A stretch of DNA of 19,480 nt from CALKYB01 sp964510575 (GTDB lineage: Bacteria > Bdellovibrionota_C > UBA2361 > SZUA-149 > CALKYB01): NCBI GenBank assembly GCA_964510575.1, contig CAZECN010000044.1:1-19480 (forward strand), read 5' to 3'. Made by a program: the position numbers and the translations under genes. Below, piece after piece: positions 6,750-13,975 of the stretch (position 1 is its first letter; every line of letters starts with the position of its first letter). Below the pieces are notes generated by a model. That model was not told where the DNA came from. It saw nothing but the letters and a program-made list of their open reading frames with translations, and searched no databases.

Positions 6750-7907
6750 TTAGAGAGCGGCAGTTGATAAGCTTAGTATTTGCTCACAAGTTTCAGCGAA
6801 GTCATCTTCCTCAAGCGAGTGGTTTTCTATTATTAACGCATAGTAGCGGTGGAGAAGTTGAAGTTGTTTAAAATAAGGTAATAAAATCTTTTCAGAGGGC
6901 AGAGAGGGATCAGCTAAAAAGTAGTTTTCGGTTATTGTGTTAGATAAAGCAAATTGCTTAGAGAGTTCCAGTTCAACAGAGAGATCCGCTAAATCCAAAT
7001 ATGGATCTGCAAAAATTTCCTGAAATCTCCCTTGGGCTTGAATTTTATGTTCCTTTTCAGGGTAGTAAAAACAGTTAGAAAAACGAATATTACCGTGTAG
7101 GTAACTAAACTTACCTTTAGAAAAGCGTCTCGAGATTGAATGCAAGGCCTTTTCCAAGTTTAAATTTAGCCAGTACCTCACCTCATTGAACATTTTGGCC
7201 TGAGTGCGATCAATAAATGGCAGACACTTGATCGCGAAATCAGCCAAATCTTCGACTACAAACTCGGTGATATCCTCTAAAAGGTGCATTTCTGAACCAG
7301 TCCATGCCTTACCACTAGTTCTCTCTAGGTTATGAAAAGCCAACATAGACTTAGCAAATAGGCTAATAGCTGAAAGAATTTCTTTATTATCAGGTGAAGC
7401 AAGGAGTTGAGAAAGGTTTGGTCTGGACAGGTCCTCATTTAGAATTAAACCTACCTCGGAGCTCGAAGATAACTCCAATGTTTTTTTACTAATATCAGCA
7501 AATTTAATTTGCTCATCCCAGTAGGGTTCTCCATCCATCCACTCTATCGAGACTAGCCCTTCTAAGTGGCCGGGCGCAAAATGCTTGTTCAGCTGATAAA
7601 GCCGAAAAAGTTTTTGGATTCTTTTTGATCTATTTGACCCTTTTATATTGGAGCCAACTGTGAGTGGAAGTTGAAAAACGATCTTCTGATTTTTACCAAC
7701 GCAGGTCAGAGAGTCATTTTCGACATTTAGCCCCTCAAAATCAAAATCCTTTGGATAGAACCAATCAACTGCCAACCATTGTTCAAAATCAACGGTGATA
7801 CTTGTTTCGACCCCTGGAATCGATCTAGGAATATCACCACGAGCATCGGATTCACTTGTGGGTAAGTGATCATAGAGGACGTCCCTTTTTTTAGTAGGTT
7901 TCGGCAA
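6750..7907 (-). CDS. Aminoglycoside-phosphotransferase-fold kinase-like protein, probable pseudokinase
   Basis: The layout recalls the kinase half of COG2187-type proteins (phosphotransferase fold): RLYQLNKHFAPGHLEGLVSI at residues 102-121, a helix ending in MLAFHNL (188-194), then YLHGNIRFSN (269-278), then ADPYLDLADLSVELE (300-314). Kinases of this fold have HGDxxxxN, with Asp as catalytic base. Here it is H271-G272-N273 with N278 kept, so catalysis is doubtful. The usual metal-binding Asp in the next strand is not evident (QAQGRFQEIF, 290-299). No P-loop domain follows. The TTG at 7907 is the only start-like codon in this frame. A perfect TATAAT lies 12 nt before an ATG at 7945 in another frame, which would join this frame if the A7 run (7886-7892) changed by one base. 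The sigma-factor gene lies downstream on the same strand. Confidence 0.65.
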   Translation of the reverse strand: MPKPTKKRDVLYDHLPTSESDARGDIPRSIPGVETSITVDFEQWLAVDWFYPKDFDFEGLNVENDSLTCVGKNQKIVFQLPLTVGSNIKGSNRSKRIQKLFRLYQLNKHFAPGHLEGLVSIEWMDGEPYWDEQIKFADISKKTLELSSSSEVGLILNEDLSRPNLSQLLASPDNKEILSAISLFAKSMLAFHNLERTSGKAWTGSEMHLLEDITEFVVEDLADFAIKCLPFIDRTQAKMFNEVRYWLNLNLEKALHSISRRFSKGKFSYLHGNIRFSNCFYYPEKEHKIQAQGRFQEIFADPYLDLADLSVELELSKQFALSNTITENYFLADPSLPSEKILLPYFKQLQLLHRYYALIIENHSLEEDDFAETCEQILSLSTAAL

Positions 7908-7957
7908 AAGTTGGTCCTGAAGAGGGTGGCTACTACAAAAAGCATACCGGCGAGCAA

Positions 7958-7963
7958 ATTATA
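7958..7963 (-). promoter_or_regulatory. -10 hexamer upstream of the kinase-like gene
   Basis: A perfect TATAAT on the minus strand is followed after 12 nt by ATG (7943-7945). No good -35 is seen. It lies 50 nt before the annotated TTG start, so either the transcript has a short leader or the true start is the ATG and a frameshift separates it from the main frame. Confidence 0.5.
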
Positions 7964-7978
7964 CAACAGGGATAGCAC

Positions 7979-8259
7979 TGTGGACTACTTTTTTTTACAA
8001 GTAAGCCTTCAGATGGCTCTTTTCGTCGTTCCTTCAAGCGCCTGGAAAAGGAACTAGCTAAACTCTTACTTTTTACTGTCCAAAGACTCGCAAACCCAAG
8101 TAATTCATCTAGTTATTGGTAGGACTATTGATTTCTCAACATTGTAGGAGGAGAAAGAATAAAAAAGGATAAAAACTGTCCTGTTTTAAAAAAATAGTGT
8201 ATACCCCCTCTTTTACGCCCTAGGCTACTCTACGTCCTAGAGATCGACTAGGACACCTA
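7979..8259. promoter_or_regulatory. Divergent intergenic region with an inverted-repeat operator candidate
   Basis: This lies between the divergently transcribed kinase-like and SNF2 genes. GTCCTAG (8234-8240) and CTAGGAC (8248-8254) are perfect arms around 7 nt, ending 5 nt before the SNF2 -35 hexamer, a suitable place for a regulator. A purine-rich AGGAGG at 8146-8151 has no start codon within reach. I find no gene here. Confidence 0.4.
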
Positions 8260-8287
8260 TTGTTAATATGCGTTTCATATCTATAAT
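8260..8287 (+). promoter_or_regulatory. SNF2 gene promoter, leaderless geometry
   Basis: TTGTTA (8260-8265; four of six to consensus), 16-nt spacer, perfect TATAAT (8282-8287), then 12 nt to the ATG at 8300. There is no Shine-Dalgarno before that ATG, so a leaderless or nearly leaderless transcript is predicted. Confidence 0.65.
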
Positions 8288-8299
8288 TTTCGTTCTTTG

Positions 8300-11200
8300 A
8301 TGCGAGTTTTGCATGCATGCTGGAACTTAGATGGTAAGCTTATCATCTGGGGAGAAAGCAAAGAAAAATTTCTATCGACAGCAAAGGATCGATCTTCTGT
8401 CGGTGATCTTCATCCCTTTTGTCTAGGGCATGATCAACTTGTGAACGATCTAGATTCCCTTGAGTTTGATCCTGACGAAAAAGGATTAAGCTCTGTTTGT
8501 TTACCCTCTAAGTTAAACCTGCCACTCCCCTCACCTGAACTAAACTCAGAGGAGTCTTACGAAGATGGGCAAATCAACAGGTGGAAAATTGAATGCCTTG
8601 AGCTGGAGCCTTTATCTACGGTCGCCTTCTTAACCTCGATACCTGACGAACTACCTGAAGATATCAGATTGGGTGATTCTTTTAGTTTTTGGGTTGAGAG
8701 TAGCAAACTTCTACTTGACTTATTAGCTCATGGCAGATTCTTACCGCTTCTTTCTAGACAGGGAGGAAACTATAGAGCTCGTTGGCAAGTAATATTGAAT
8801 GAAGAGCGAGATCAAGAACGTCTGGCTACGCTAATCAAATCTATGCCTTCCCTATGTCGCAATGATTTCTCCGACAGCTTAAATTCTACAGATGATAAAG
8901 ATTTGGTTCCAAATCAGATAAGCTCGGCCTTAATACTCGAGTCCTTCCTATCCCACTGCGGCGATCACCTAATCAGGATGTTTCTAAAATCGAGGGACTT
9001 ATTGCCTGAGATAATAGCGAACTCGCCGAAATTTGGCGCTGAAACAGCCTGGTTAGAGGCCCTAACAAGAGATAATTCTCAGCTGGATTCGAGTGCGCAG
9101 GATCTTCTACGACTTGAAGAACGCTTAAAACATTGGTCGGGAAAGTTTCTTGCTGGTGGGGCTATCAGTCGTTTCAAAACTGGCTTTAGAGTTGTTGCTC
9201 CTGAGGATGTTCCCGACAAATTTGAAGAAGCCTCTTGGAAAATTGAAATACTCCTAACCTCAACTGGGGAGAAGAATAATTTCATTACTGCTTCCGACTA
9301 CTGGATTGGCAAGCTAGGGTTTTTGTCTCAAAGCGATCTCAACCACGAAGAAATAGAAGAATTGCTACTTAGGGAGTTGGGAGAAGCCCAAGAAAACTTC
9401 GAAGGCCTGAAACAAGCTTTATTCGAAACTTGTCCCGAAGGTATCGAGCTTAGCACTAACGACGCTTGGATCTTTCTAAAGGAAGTCGCTCCTGAACTTG
9501 AAAAGAACGGTTACCCCGTAGTGACTCCGTCATGGTGGGGCGAATCCGTTGGTCAACTGGGACTTCATCTTCATGTTGACTCCGAAAGCCAAGATCCTGG
9601 TGCTGGGACTGGAATGCTGGGGATGGGACAACTGCTAGATTTCTCTTGGTCTCTTTCAATGGGAGACGAGGTTATTAGTCAAGACGAGTTTAAAAAGCTT
9701 GTCGATCAACAATCTAACCTTGTTTACATAGGCAACCAATGGGTTGAAATTGACTCTTCAAAGCTAGACGGAACTTTCAAATTCCTAGAGGCTCAGAAAA
9801 AGAACAACAAAATGCAGTTAATCGACGCTTTGAGATTCGGGTTCGGCGTCAATCAAGGAGATGAAACCCTTCCTGTTACCGGCTTCAGCTCGACTGGATG
9901 GGTTGGAAACCTACTACAGTCGGAGTCGAGATCAATTATCCTTGACCGTAAGTTAGACAATTTCAAAGGAGAGCTAAGGCCTTACCAGCAACAAGGCCTT
10001 AGCTGGCTTTACTTCCTAACTAGAGTCGGGATCGGTGGCTGTCTTGCTGATGACATGGGACTAGGTAAGACAATTCAGTTTTTGGCGCTACTTCAATTAG
10101 AGCGTGAAGCAGCAAGAGAGGCCTCTGATGGAAAGTTTAAAATTCTTCCAACTCTACTTATTGTTCCAATGTCGATTCTCGACAACTGGTATCGAGAGGC
10201 TAACAAGTTCGCCCCCGAGCTTAATGTTTATATCCACCACGGCCCCTCTAGACTGACAGGAAATTCACTGAAAAATCAGATAGAAAATTCTGACTTGGTA
10301 CTAACCACTTACAGTCTCTCTCATCGTGATGAGTCAGTAATCAATTCCTTTAGTTGGGGAAGGATTGCTCTCGACGAGGCGCAGAATATCAAGAACGTGA
10401 GCACAAAGCAGTCGAAAGCAATTAGAAATCTCGTCGAATCCCAGCTAATGGAAGATAGGCAAGACTCCTCACCCTGTCATCGAATAGCACTAACGGGAAC
10501 TCCACTAGAAAACCATTTAGATGAACTTTGGTCGATATTTGATTTTCTAAACCCAGGCTTCCTAGGAAAACTCTCCGAGTTTAGAAGCCGATTTACCCTA
10601 CCAATCGAGAGGCACAGGGACACTAGCGCCTCCGAAGGATTAGGCAGATTGGTTAAGCCCTTCCTACTAAGAAGGCTGAAAACACAACCAGAAATTCTTT
10701 CTGATCTTCCAGAAAAGATTGAAATGGAAGTAATTACCGCCTTAACTTCAGAACAGGCTTCCCTATATCAAGGGGTAGTGGATGATATGCTCCCTGAGGT
10801 TTCTAGGCTGGATGGAATGCATAGAAAAGGTCTAGTACTTAGTTCCTTGACCAGACTTAAACAGATTTGCAACCACCCAACACTCTATTTAAAAGATAAC
10901 AGTCAGCTCGCTGACAGATCTGGTAAGCTCAATCGCTTAGAAGAGTTGCTCGAAGTTATTCTGGCTGAAGATGACAAAACTCTTATATTTACTCAATACG
11001 CGCAAATGGGCTTCTTGTTGCAGGACCATCTATCCAAGAAATTCTCTCAGGAAGTTTTATTCCTGCACGGTTCTCTCTCTAAGAAGAAGAGAATGAACCT
11101 AATTGACAGTTTTCAAAAACCTGATGGACCTAAGATTTTCATTCTTTCCCTTAAGGCTGGTGGTTTTGGCCTAAACCTTACAGAAGCCAATCAGGTTATT

Positions 11201-11509
11201 CATTACGACCAATGGTGGAATCCAGCGGTTGAAGATCAAGCTACTGACCGAGCCCATAGAATCGGCCAAAAGAAAAACGTACAGGTTCGAAAATTTATCT
11301 GCAAAGGAACTCTGGAAGAGAAGATAGCGAGCCTCCTTGCCAGGAAGAAAGACCTAGCGGACAGCATTGTAGGTTCAGCAAGAAATACAATCACGGAAAT
11401 GTCAGTTGATGACTTGAGAGATCTTTTACAACTCTCAACAGGAGGAGAGAAAAAGTCTAGTAAAGGCGGTAGTCCCGATGAGCCTCCCTTTATGGAGATG
11501 AGCAAGTAA
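8300..11509 (+). CDS. SNF2-family DEAD/DEAH-box DNA helicase/translocase
   Basis: This is a large (1069 aa) ATP-dependent DNA translocase of the bacterial SNF2 type. The start MRVLHACWNLDGKLIIWGE matches the usual N-terminus of this group. The SNF2-associated region (about residues 390-510) contains LGMGQLLDFSWSLSMGDE and NQWVEID. The helicase core follows: LRPYQQQGLSWL, Walker A DDMGLGKT (584-591), DEAQ (692-695), ALTGTPLEN, then the second lobe with ILSLKAGGFGLNLTEA and QATDRAHRIGQ (980-990). The tail ITEMSVDDLRDLLQLS is typical. All motifs are intact. Start chosen at ATG 8300; a TTG one codon earlier is possible. The SWIM-type partner gene begins 1 bp after the stop, so the two are co-transcribed, and many bacteria pair these genes. 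The exact cellular role of this family is not settled. Confidence 0.95.
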   Translation: MRVLHACWNLDGKLIIWGESKEKFLSTAKDRSSVGDLHPFCLGHDQLVNDLDSLEFDPDEKGLSSVCLPSKLNLPLPSPELNSEESYEDGQINRWKIECLELEPLSTVAFLTSIPDELPEDIRLGDSFSFWVESSKLLLDLLAHGRFLPLLSRQGGNYRARWQVILNEERDQERLATLIKSMPSLCRNDFSDSLNSTDDKDLVPNQISSALILESFLSHCGDHLIRMFLKSRDLLPEIIANSPKFGAETAWLEALTRDNSQLDSSAQDLLRLEERLKHWSGKFLAGGAISRFKTGFRVVAPEDVPDKFEEASWKIEILLTSTGEKNNFITASDYWIGKLGFLSQSDLNHEEIEELLLRELGEAQENFEGLKQALFETCPEGIELSTNDAWIFLKEVAPELEKNGYPVVTPSWWGESVGQLGLHLHVDSESQDPGAGTGMLGMGQLLDFSWSLSMGDEVISQDEFKKLVDQQSNLVYIGNQWVEIDSSKLDGTFKFLEAQKKNNKMQLIDALRFGFGVNQGDETLPVTGFSSTGWVGNLLQSESRSIILDRKLDNFKGELRPYQQQGLSWLYFLTRVGIGGCLADDMGLGKTIQFLALLQLEREAAREASDGKFKILPTLLIVPMSILDNWYREANKFAPELNVYIHHGPSRLTGNSLKNQIENSDLVLTTYSLSHRDESVINSFSWGRIALDEAQNIKNVSTKQSKAIRNLVESQLMEDRQDSSPCHRIALTGTPLENHLDELWSIFDFLNPGFLGKLSEFRSRFTLPIERHRDTSASEGLGRLVKPFLLRRLKTQPEILSDLPEKIEMEVITALTSEQASLYQGVVDDMLPEVSRLDGMHRKGLVLSSLTRLKQICNHPTLYLKDNSQLADRSGKLNRLEELLEVILAEDDKTLIFTQYAQMGFLLQDHLSKKFSQEVLFLHGSLSKKKRMNLIDSFQKPDGPKIFILSLKAGGFGLNLTEANQVIHYDQWWNPAVEDQATDRAHRIGQKKNVQVRKFICKGTLEEKIASLLARKKDLADSIVGSARNTITEMSVDDLRDLLQLSTGGEKKSSKGGSPDEPPFMEMSK

Positions 11510-11510
11510 A

Positions 11511-12338
11511 ATGGCTGATAGAGAAACATTTCTAAAACGATGCGCTAAGAGCTGGCTCTCTGAGAAATTGAGGGTCACATTCGACCAGGCCGATTTCGAT
11601 AGTCTACTTAATGAAGCCTTAGAGTTGATCAAAAAACGCAGGGTTCTCGATTTTTCGGTTAACAAAGGCATCTGCACCGCAAGAATTTATGGTGACGTAG
11701 GGGCTCCTAAGATTGTTTCGATCAAACTCCCTGTTCTATCAGACAAGGAATGGAATTTAGCATTTGCAAAAATGGCTCGTGAGGCTTTTTACTCAGCTTC
11801 GATTTTATCCGAGAAACTTCCTGAAGAGGTTGCTGGTTTATTTGAGACCAATCAACTCGCTTTCGTACCAGCAGTAAGTGAATTACAATTTGAAATCGAA
11901 GGCGAAAAATTAGCCAAGGCTGACTCCAGAATTGCTTCAATCATGTACAGAGTCTGTGAAAGAGTAGCTGACGACCCTTTCCTCTTCCTTCTCTTCAGAG
12001 GCAAAAGCCGAGAAGAAGTCATTGTAGAGCTTCGAAGACAAAGGTTAAAAATAGCGGAAGAGGAAAGACTCGCTTCAAGAGCCAAACACGAACATCTTGA
12101 AGAAGAACAAAACTCCTCACTGTTTCCGGTTGATAATAGTTTCTGGCGACTTAGCGATCGCGAAGAATTTGAAGCTCTGTCCTATAACATTAAGGCTGAT
12201 GAGCTTCCTGCAGCTATCTTAAAGTGGCTCGATGCCTTGCCTCTTAGCGGCGTAGAGGAGGAAGTGGAGCCTTTACTGGAAGAAGCCTACGAACACGTCA
12301 CTAACCGAGCTCAAGGGTATGGCTTAGGGCTGAGCTAA
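11511..12338 (+). CDS. SWIM zinc-finger family protein lacking its zinc ligands; SNF2 partner
   Basis: Full-length match in layout to the SWIM protein commonly encoded beside bacterial SNF2 helicases: KSWLSEKL near the start, VLDFSVNKGICTARIYGD (45-62), LPVLSDKEWNLAF (73-85), LPEEVAGLF (103-111), FVPAVSELQ (118-126), then YRVCERVADDPFLFLLFRGKS (146-166, family pattern 'DPFLLFxLRG'). The motif between, normally CxCPxxxxxPCKH, aligns without gaps but reads I129, G131, D138 and R140 in place of Cys, Cys, Cys and His. It therefore should not bind zinc through SWIM, yet the surrounding fold is kept, so it looks functional rather than decayed. The C-terminal 100 residues are helical and acidic. Start ATG is 1 bp after the helicase stop, with GGAG 13 nt upstream. 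Confidence 0.8.
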   Translation: MADRETFLKRCAKSWLSEKLRVTFDQADFDSLLNEALELIKKRRVLDFSVNKGICTARIYGDVGAPKIVSIKLPVLSDKEWNLAFAKMAREAFYSASILSEKLPEEVAGLFETNQLAFVPAVSELQFEIEGEKLAKADSRIASIMYRVCERVADDPFLFLLFRGKSREEVIVELRRQRLKIAEEERLASRAKHEHLEEEQNSSLFPVDNSFWRLSDREEFEALSYNIKADELPAAILKWLDALPLSGVEEEVEPLLEEAYEHVTNRAQGYGLGLS

Positions 12339-12347
12339 TAAAAGCTC
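12332..12347. terminator. Small stem-loop between convergent genes
   Basis: GAGCT (12332-12336) and AGCTC (12343-12347) enclose 6 nt and overlap the stop of the SWIM-type gene, followed by TTAAAA. It is short and has only a weak T-tract, so a terminator role is tentative. It lies in the 30-bp gap before the convergent parB stop. Confidence 0.25.
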
Positions 12348-12368
12348 TTAAAAGTAGTGCTAGGTTCT

Positions 12369-13346
12369 TTAGCGCAACTTAGAGACAAACTTCTTAAAAG
12401 CTGAATCTGTTTCAAAGACAAAGCCCAGCTTCTTTCTACCCTGGGCATCAATCGAAACCCTAACATCCTCGATTTCCGTGAGCCTGCTTATTTTGGTCTC
12501 CAATCGTCTTAGTGTGGCTTCAATCTTCTCCTGATCCTCATCATAAACCTCTTCCCCATAGTCTTCTTTAGACTTTCTAATGAGATCCTCTAAGGCTCGA
12601 ACTGATAGATTTTGCTGAATAGTTTTGTGAGCTAGCCTTAACTGTTGCTCAACATCTGCCGAAAGCAGGGCTCGACCATGACCAGCAGAAAGTATGCCCT
12701 CCTCCAACATTTCAATGATGGTTTCATCCAGCTGAAGCAGTCGTAAACAATTGGAAATCGTTGCGCGATTTTTCCCAACGGCTGTCGCTATTTCACTTTG
12801 GTTCAAACCAAAACTATCATTTAACATCTGAAAGGCCTTGGCCTCTTCGATTGGATTTAAATCCTCTCTTTGAGCATTCTCAATAATCGAACACTCAACG
12901 GCCTCTTGGTCGTTAAGCTCTTTTACAACAGCTGGTATCGTCTCTAAACCAGCTTGCTTTGCTGCACGAAACCGTCTCTCCCCAGCAACGAGTTCATAGC
13001 CAACTCCGATCTTCCGAACTATCACAGGTTGAAGAACACCTTTTAACTCGATGGACTCTGCTAGGTTAGAAAGATCCCTAGTTTCGAAATTCTCTCTTGT
13101 CTGAAAAGGACTTTCAACAATTTCGTGAAGCGATATTTCGCCATTGGTGCTACCGCCCACCGAGGAATCTGTTTCCAACTCCATATTATTTATAACAGTG
13201 GAGGGAGAGATTTCCTCGCCTGCCTGCAAACCTTCCTCGGTTCGCCCAGTAGAACGGAGTGCTCTAGCCACCGCGCTAGCTAGCTCCTCTCCATTACGAT
13301 CAGGCATATTCATCAATTTAGTGTCTTTAGAATCTGAGTTATCCAT
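12369..13346 (-). CDS. parB: ParB/Spo0J/Noc family partition protein
   Basis: ParB binds parS sites, clamps on DNA using CTP, and works with ParA in chromosome segregation. After a low-complexity, acidic N-terminal 70 residues come the N-terminal domain (ISLHEIVESPFQTR, 71-84), the CTP-site motif GERRFRA (122-128), ENAQREDLNPIEEA (156-169), and the helix-turn-helix (LNQSEIATAVGKNRATISN, 181-199). The C-terminal dimerisation segment is at about 275-325. Everything needed for DNA and CTP binding is present at normal length (325 aa). No parA lies next to it: the gene downstream is convergent and upstream is a non-coding region, so ParA must be elsewhere if it exists. I saw no clear parS (TGTTTCACGTGAAACA type) in the window. 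No Shine-Dalgarno is evident before the ATG. DnaA-box-like motifs lie 60-108 bp upstream. Confidence 0.92.
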   Translation of the reverse strand: MDNSDSKDTKLMNMPDRNGEELASAVARALRSTGRTEEGLQAGEEISPSTVINNMELETDSSVGGSTNGEISLHEIVESPFQTRENFETRDLSNLAESIELKGVLQPVIVRKIGVGYELVAGERRFRAAKQAGLETIPAVVKELNDQEAVECSIIENAQREDLNPIEEAKAFQMLNDSFGLNQSEIATAVGKNRATISNCLRLLQLDETIIEMLEEGILSAGHGRALLSADVEQQLRLAHKTIQQNLSVRALEDLIRKSKEDYGEEVYDEDQEKIEATLRRLETKISRLTEIEDVRVSIDAQGRKKLGFVFETDSAFKKFVSKLR

Positions 13347-13404
13347 GCTTTACATTTAAACAAATAACGTTGTCTGGGAAAGTCTATTAATCGAGTAGTT
13401 TGAG

Positions 13405-13454
13405 TTTTCCACAGGTAAATCGAGCTAAAACTGTGTCTTTTTAAGTTTTCCACC
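13405..13454 (+). promoter_or_regulatory. Two DnaA-box-like motifs upstream of parB
   Basis: TTTTCCACA (13405-13413) fits TTWTNCACA and is the form common in cyanobacterial origins; TTTTCCACC (13446-13454) is one base off. Both are in the same orientation, 41 bp apart (about four helical turns). Two sites are too few to call an origin; they could regulate parB or be chance. Confidence 0.35.
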
Positions 13455-13486
13455 TAATGAGACCAAGAAACTCTAAACAAGGCGAC

Positions 13487-13620
13487 TATACTGCGCCTCA
13501 TTGAAATATAGGTTTTACTAGTCAAGCATAGGCGCAGTATAAGCCGAGCGTAAGTGAGGCCATTAGACAAGTATACTCAACCTCAAAATATGCTTTTCAA
13601 GACCTTTAGGTCTTGTCTAA
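13487..13620 (+). repeat. Inverted repeats: 12-bp perfect stem and nested alternative hairpins
   Basis: TATACTGCGCCT (13487-13498) pairs perfectly with AGGCGCAGTATA (13530-13541). Next, TTAGACAAG (13563-13571) pairs perfectly with CTTGTCTAA (13612-13620), while CAAGACCT (13598-13605) pairs with AGGTCTTG (13608-13615) across a 2-nt loop. The last two stems share bases and exclude each other. Between them lies CCGAGCGTAAGTGAGG, faintly like the core of the other repeats. Confidence 0.6.
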
Positions 13621-13638
13621 ATTAATTATTAACCCGGG

Positions 13639-13956
13639 AAATCGAGGTATTTGGAGACTTTACTTGAAACTTCGGCTTTTTCTGTACGTGTAGTAAAGGG
13701 GTATAAACAGTGCGAAGCACTGCCAGACAACAGATATACTGAAACCTGAAATTGCTAACAAGAGCGAAGCTCTTGACAAGAAAAGATAGAATTCTAGCAT
13801 TTTTAGCGTGTTTTATGATTTTCTTGCGAAGCTTCGCTTCACAGCATATTTTTAGACAGGGCATATGATTCTAATAGCTTTTCTCTCGCAAAGCTTATAC
13901 TGAAACCTCATGTAAGCTTTAGCCAAACACAAAATTTAAAATGGTTTCAGTATATT
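13639..13956 (+). repeat. Composite mosaic repeat, long copy with 161-bp insert
   Basis: It opens with AAATCGAGG-TAT-TTGGAG, the same module as the units at 5021 and 5186. From 13661 it matches, on the opposite strand, the element at 17002-17136: TACTTGAAA, GTAAAGGGGTATAA, hairpin CAGTGC-GAA-GCACTG, CCAGACAACA, ATACTGAAACC (13736-13746). After 161 bp the box ATACTGAAACC recurs (13897-13907) and the match resumes (TCATGTAA, AGCCAAAC), ending with the inverted box GGTTTCAGTATAT. The insert holds hairpins AAGAGC-GAA-GCTCTT and GCGAAGCTTCGC. The element ends 2 nt before the Shine-Dalgarno of the exonuclease III gene. Confidence 0.85.
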
Positions 13957-13975
13957 CAAGGAGTTCAAAGATCTT

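Noticed and set aside
8146..8151. AGGAGG as the ribosome site of an unlisted small gene
   Set aside because: No ATG, GTG or TTG occurs within about 15 nt downstream.
13347..13480. parS site near parB
   Set aside because: No sequence close to TGTTTCACGTGAAACA was seen here or elsewhere in the window.
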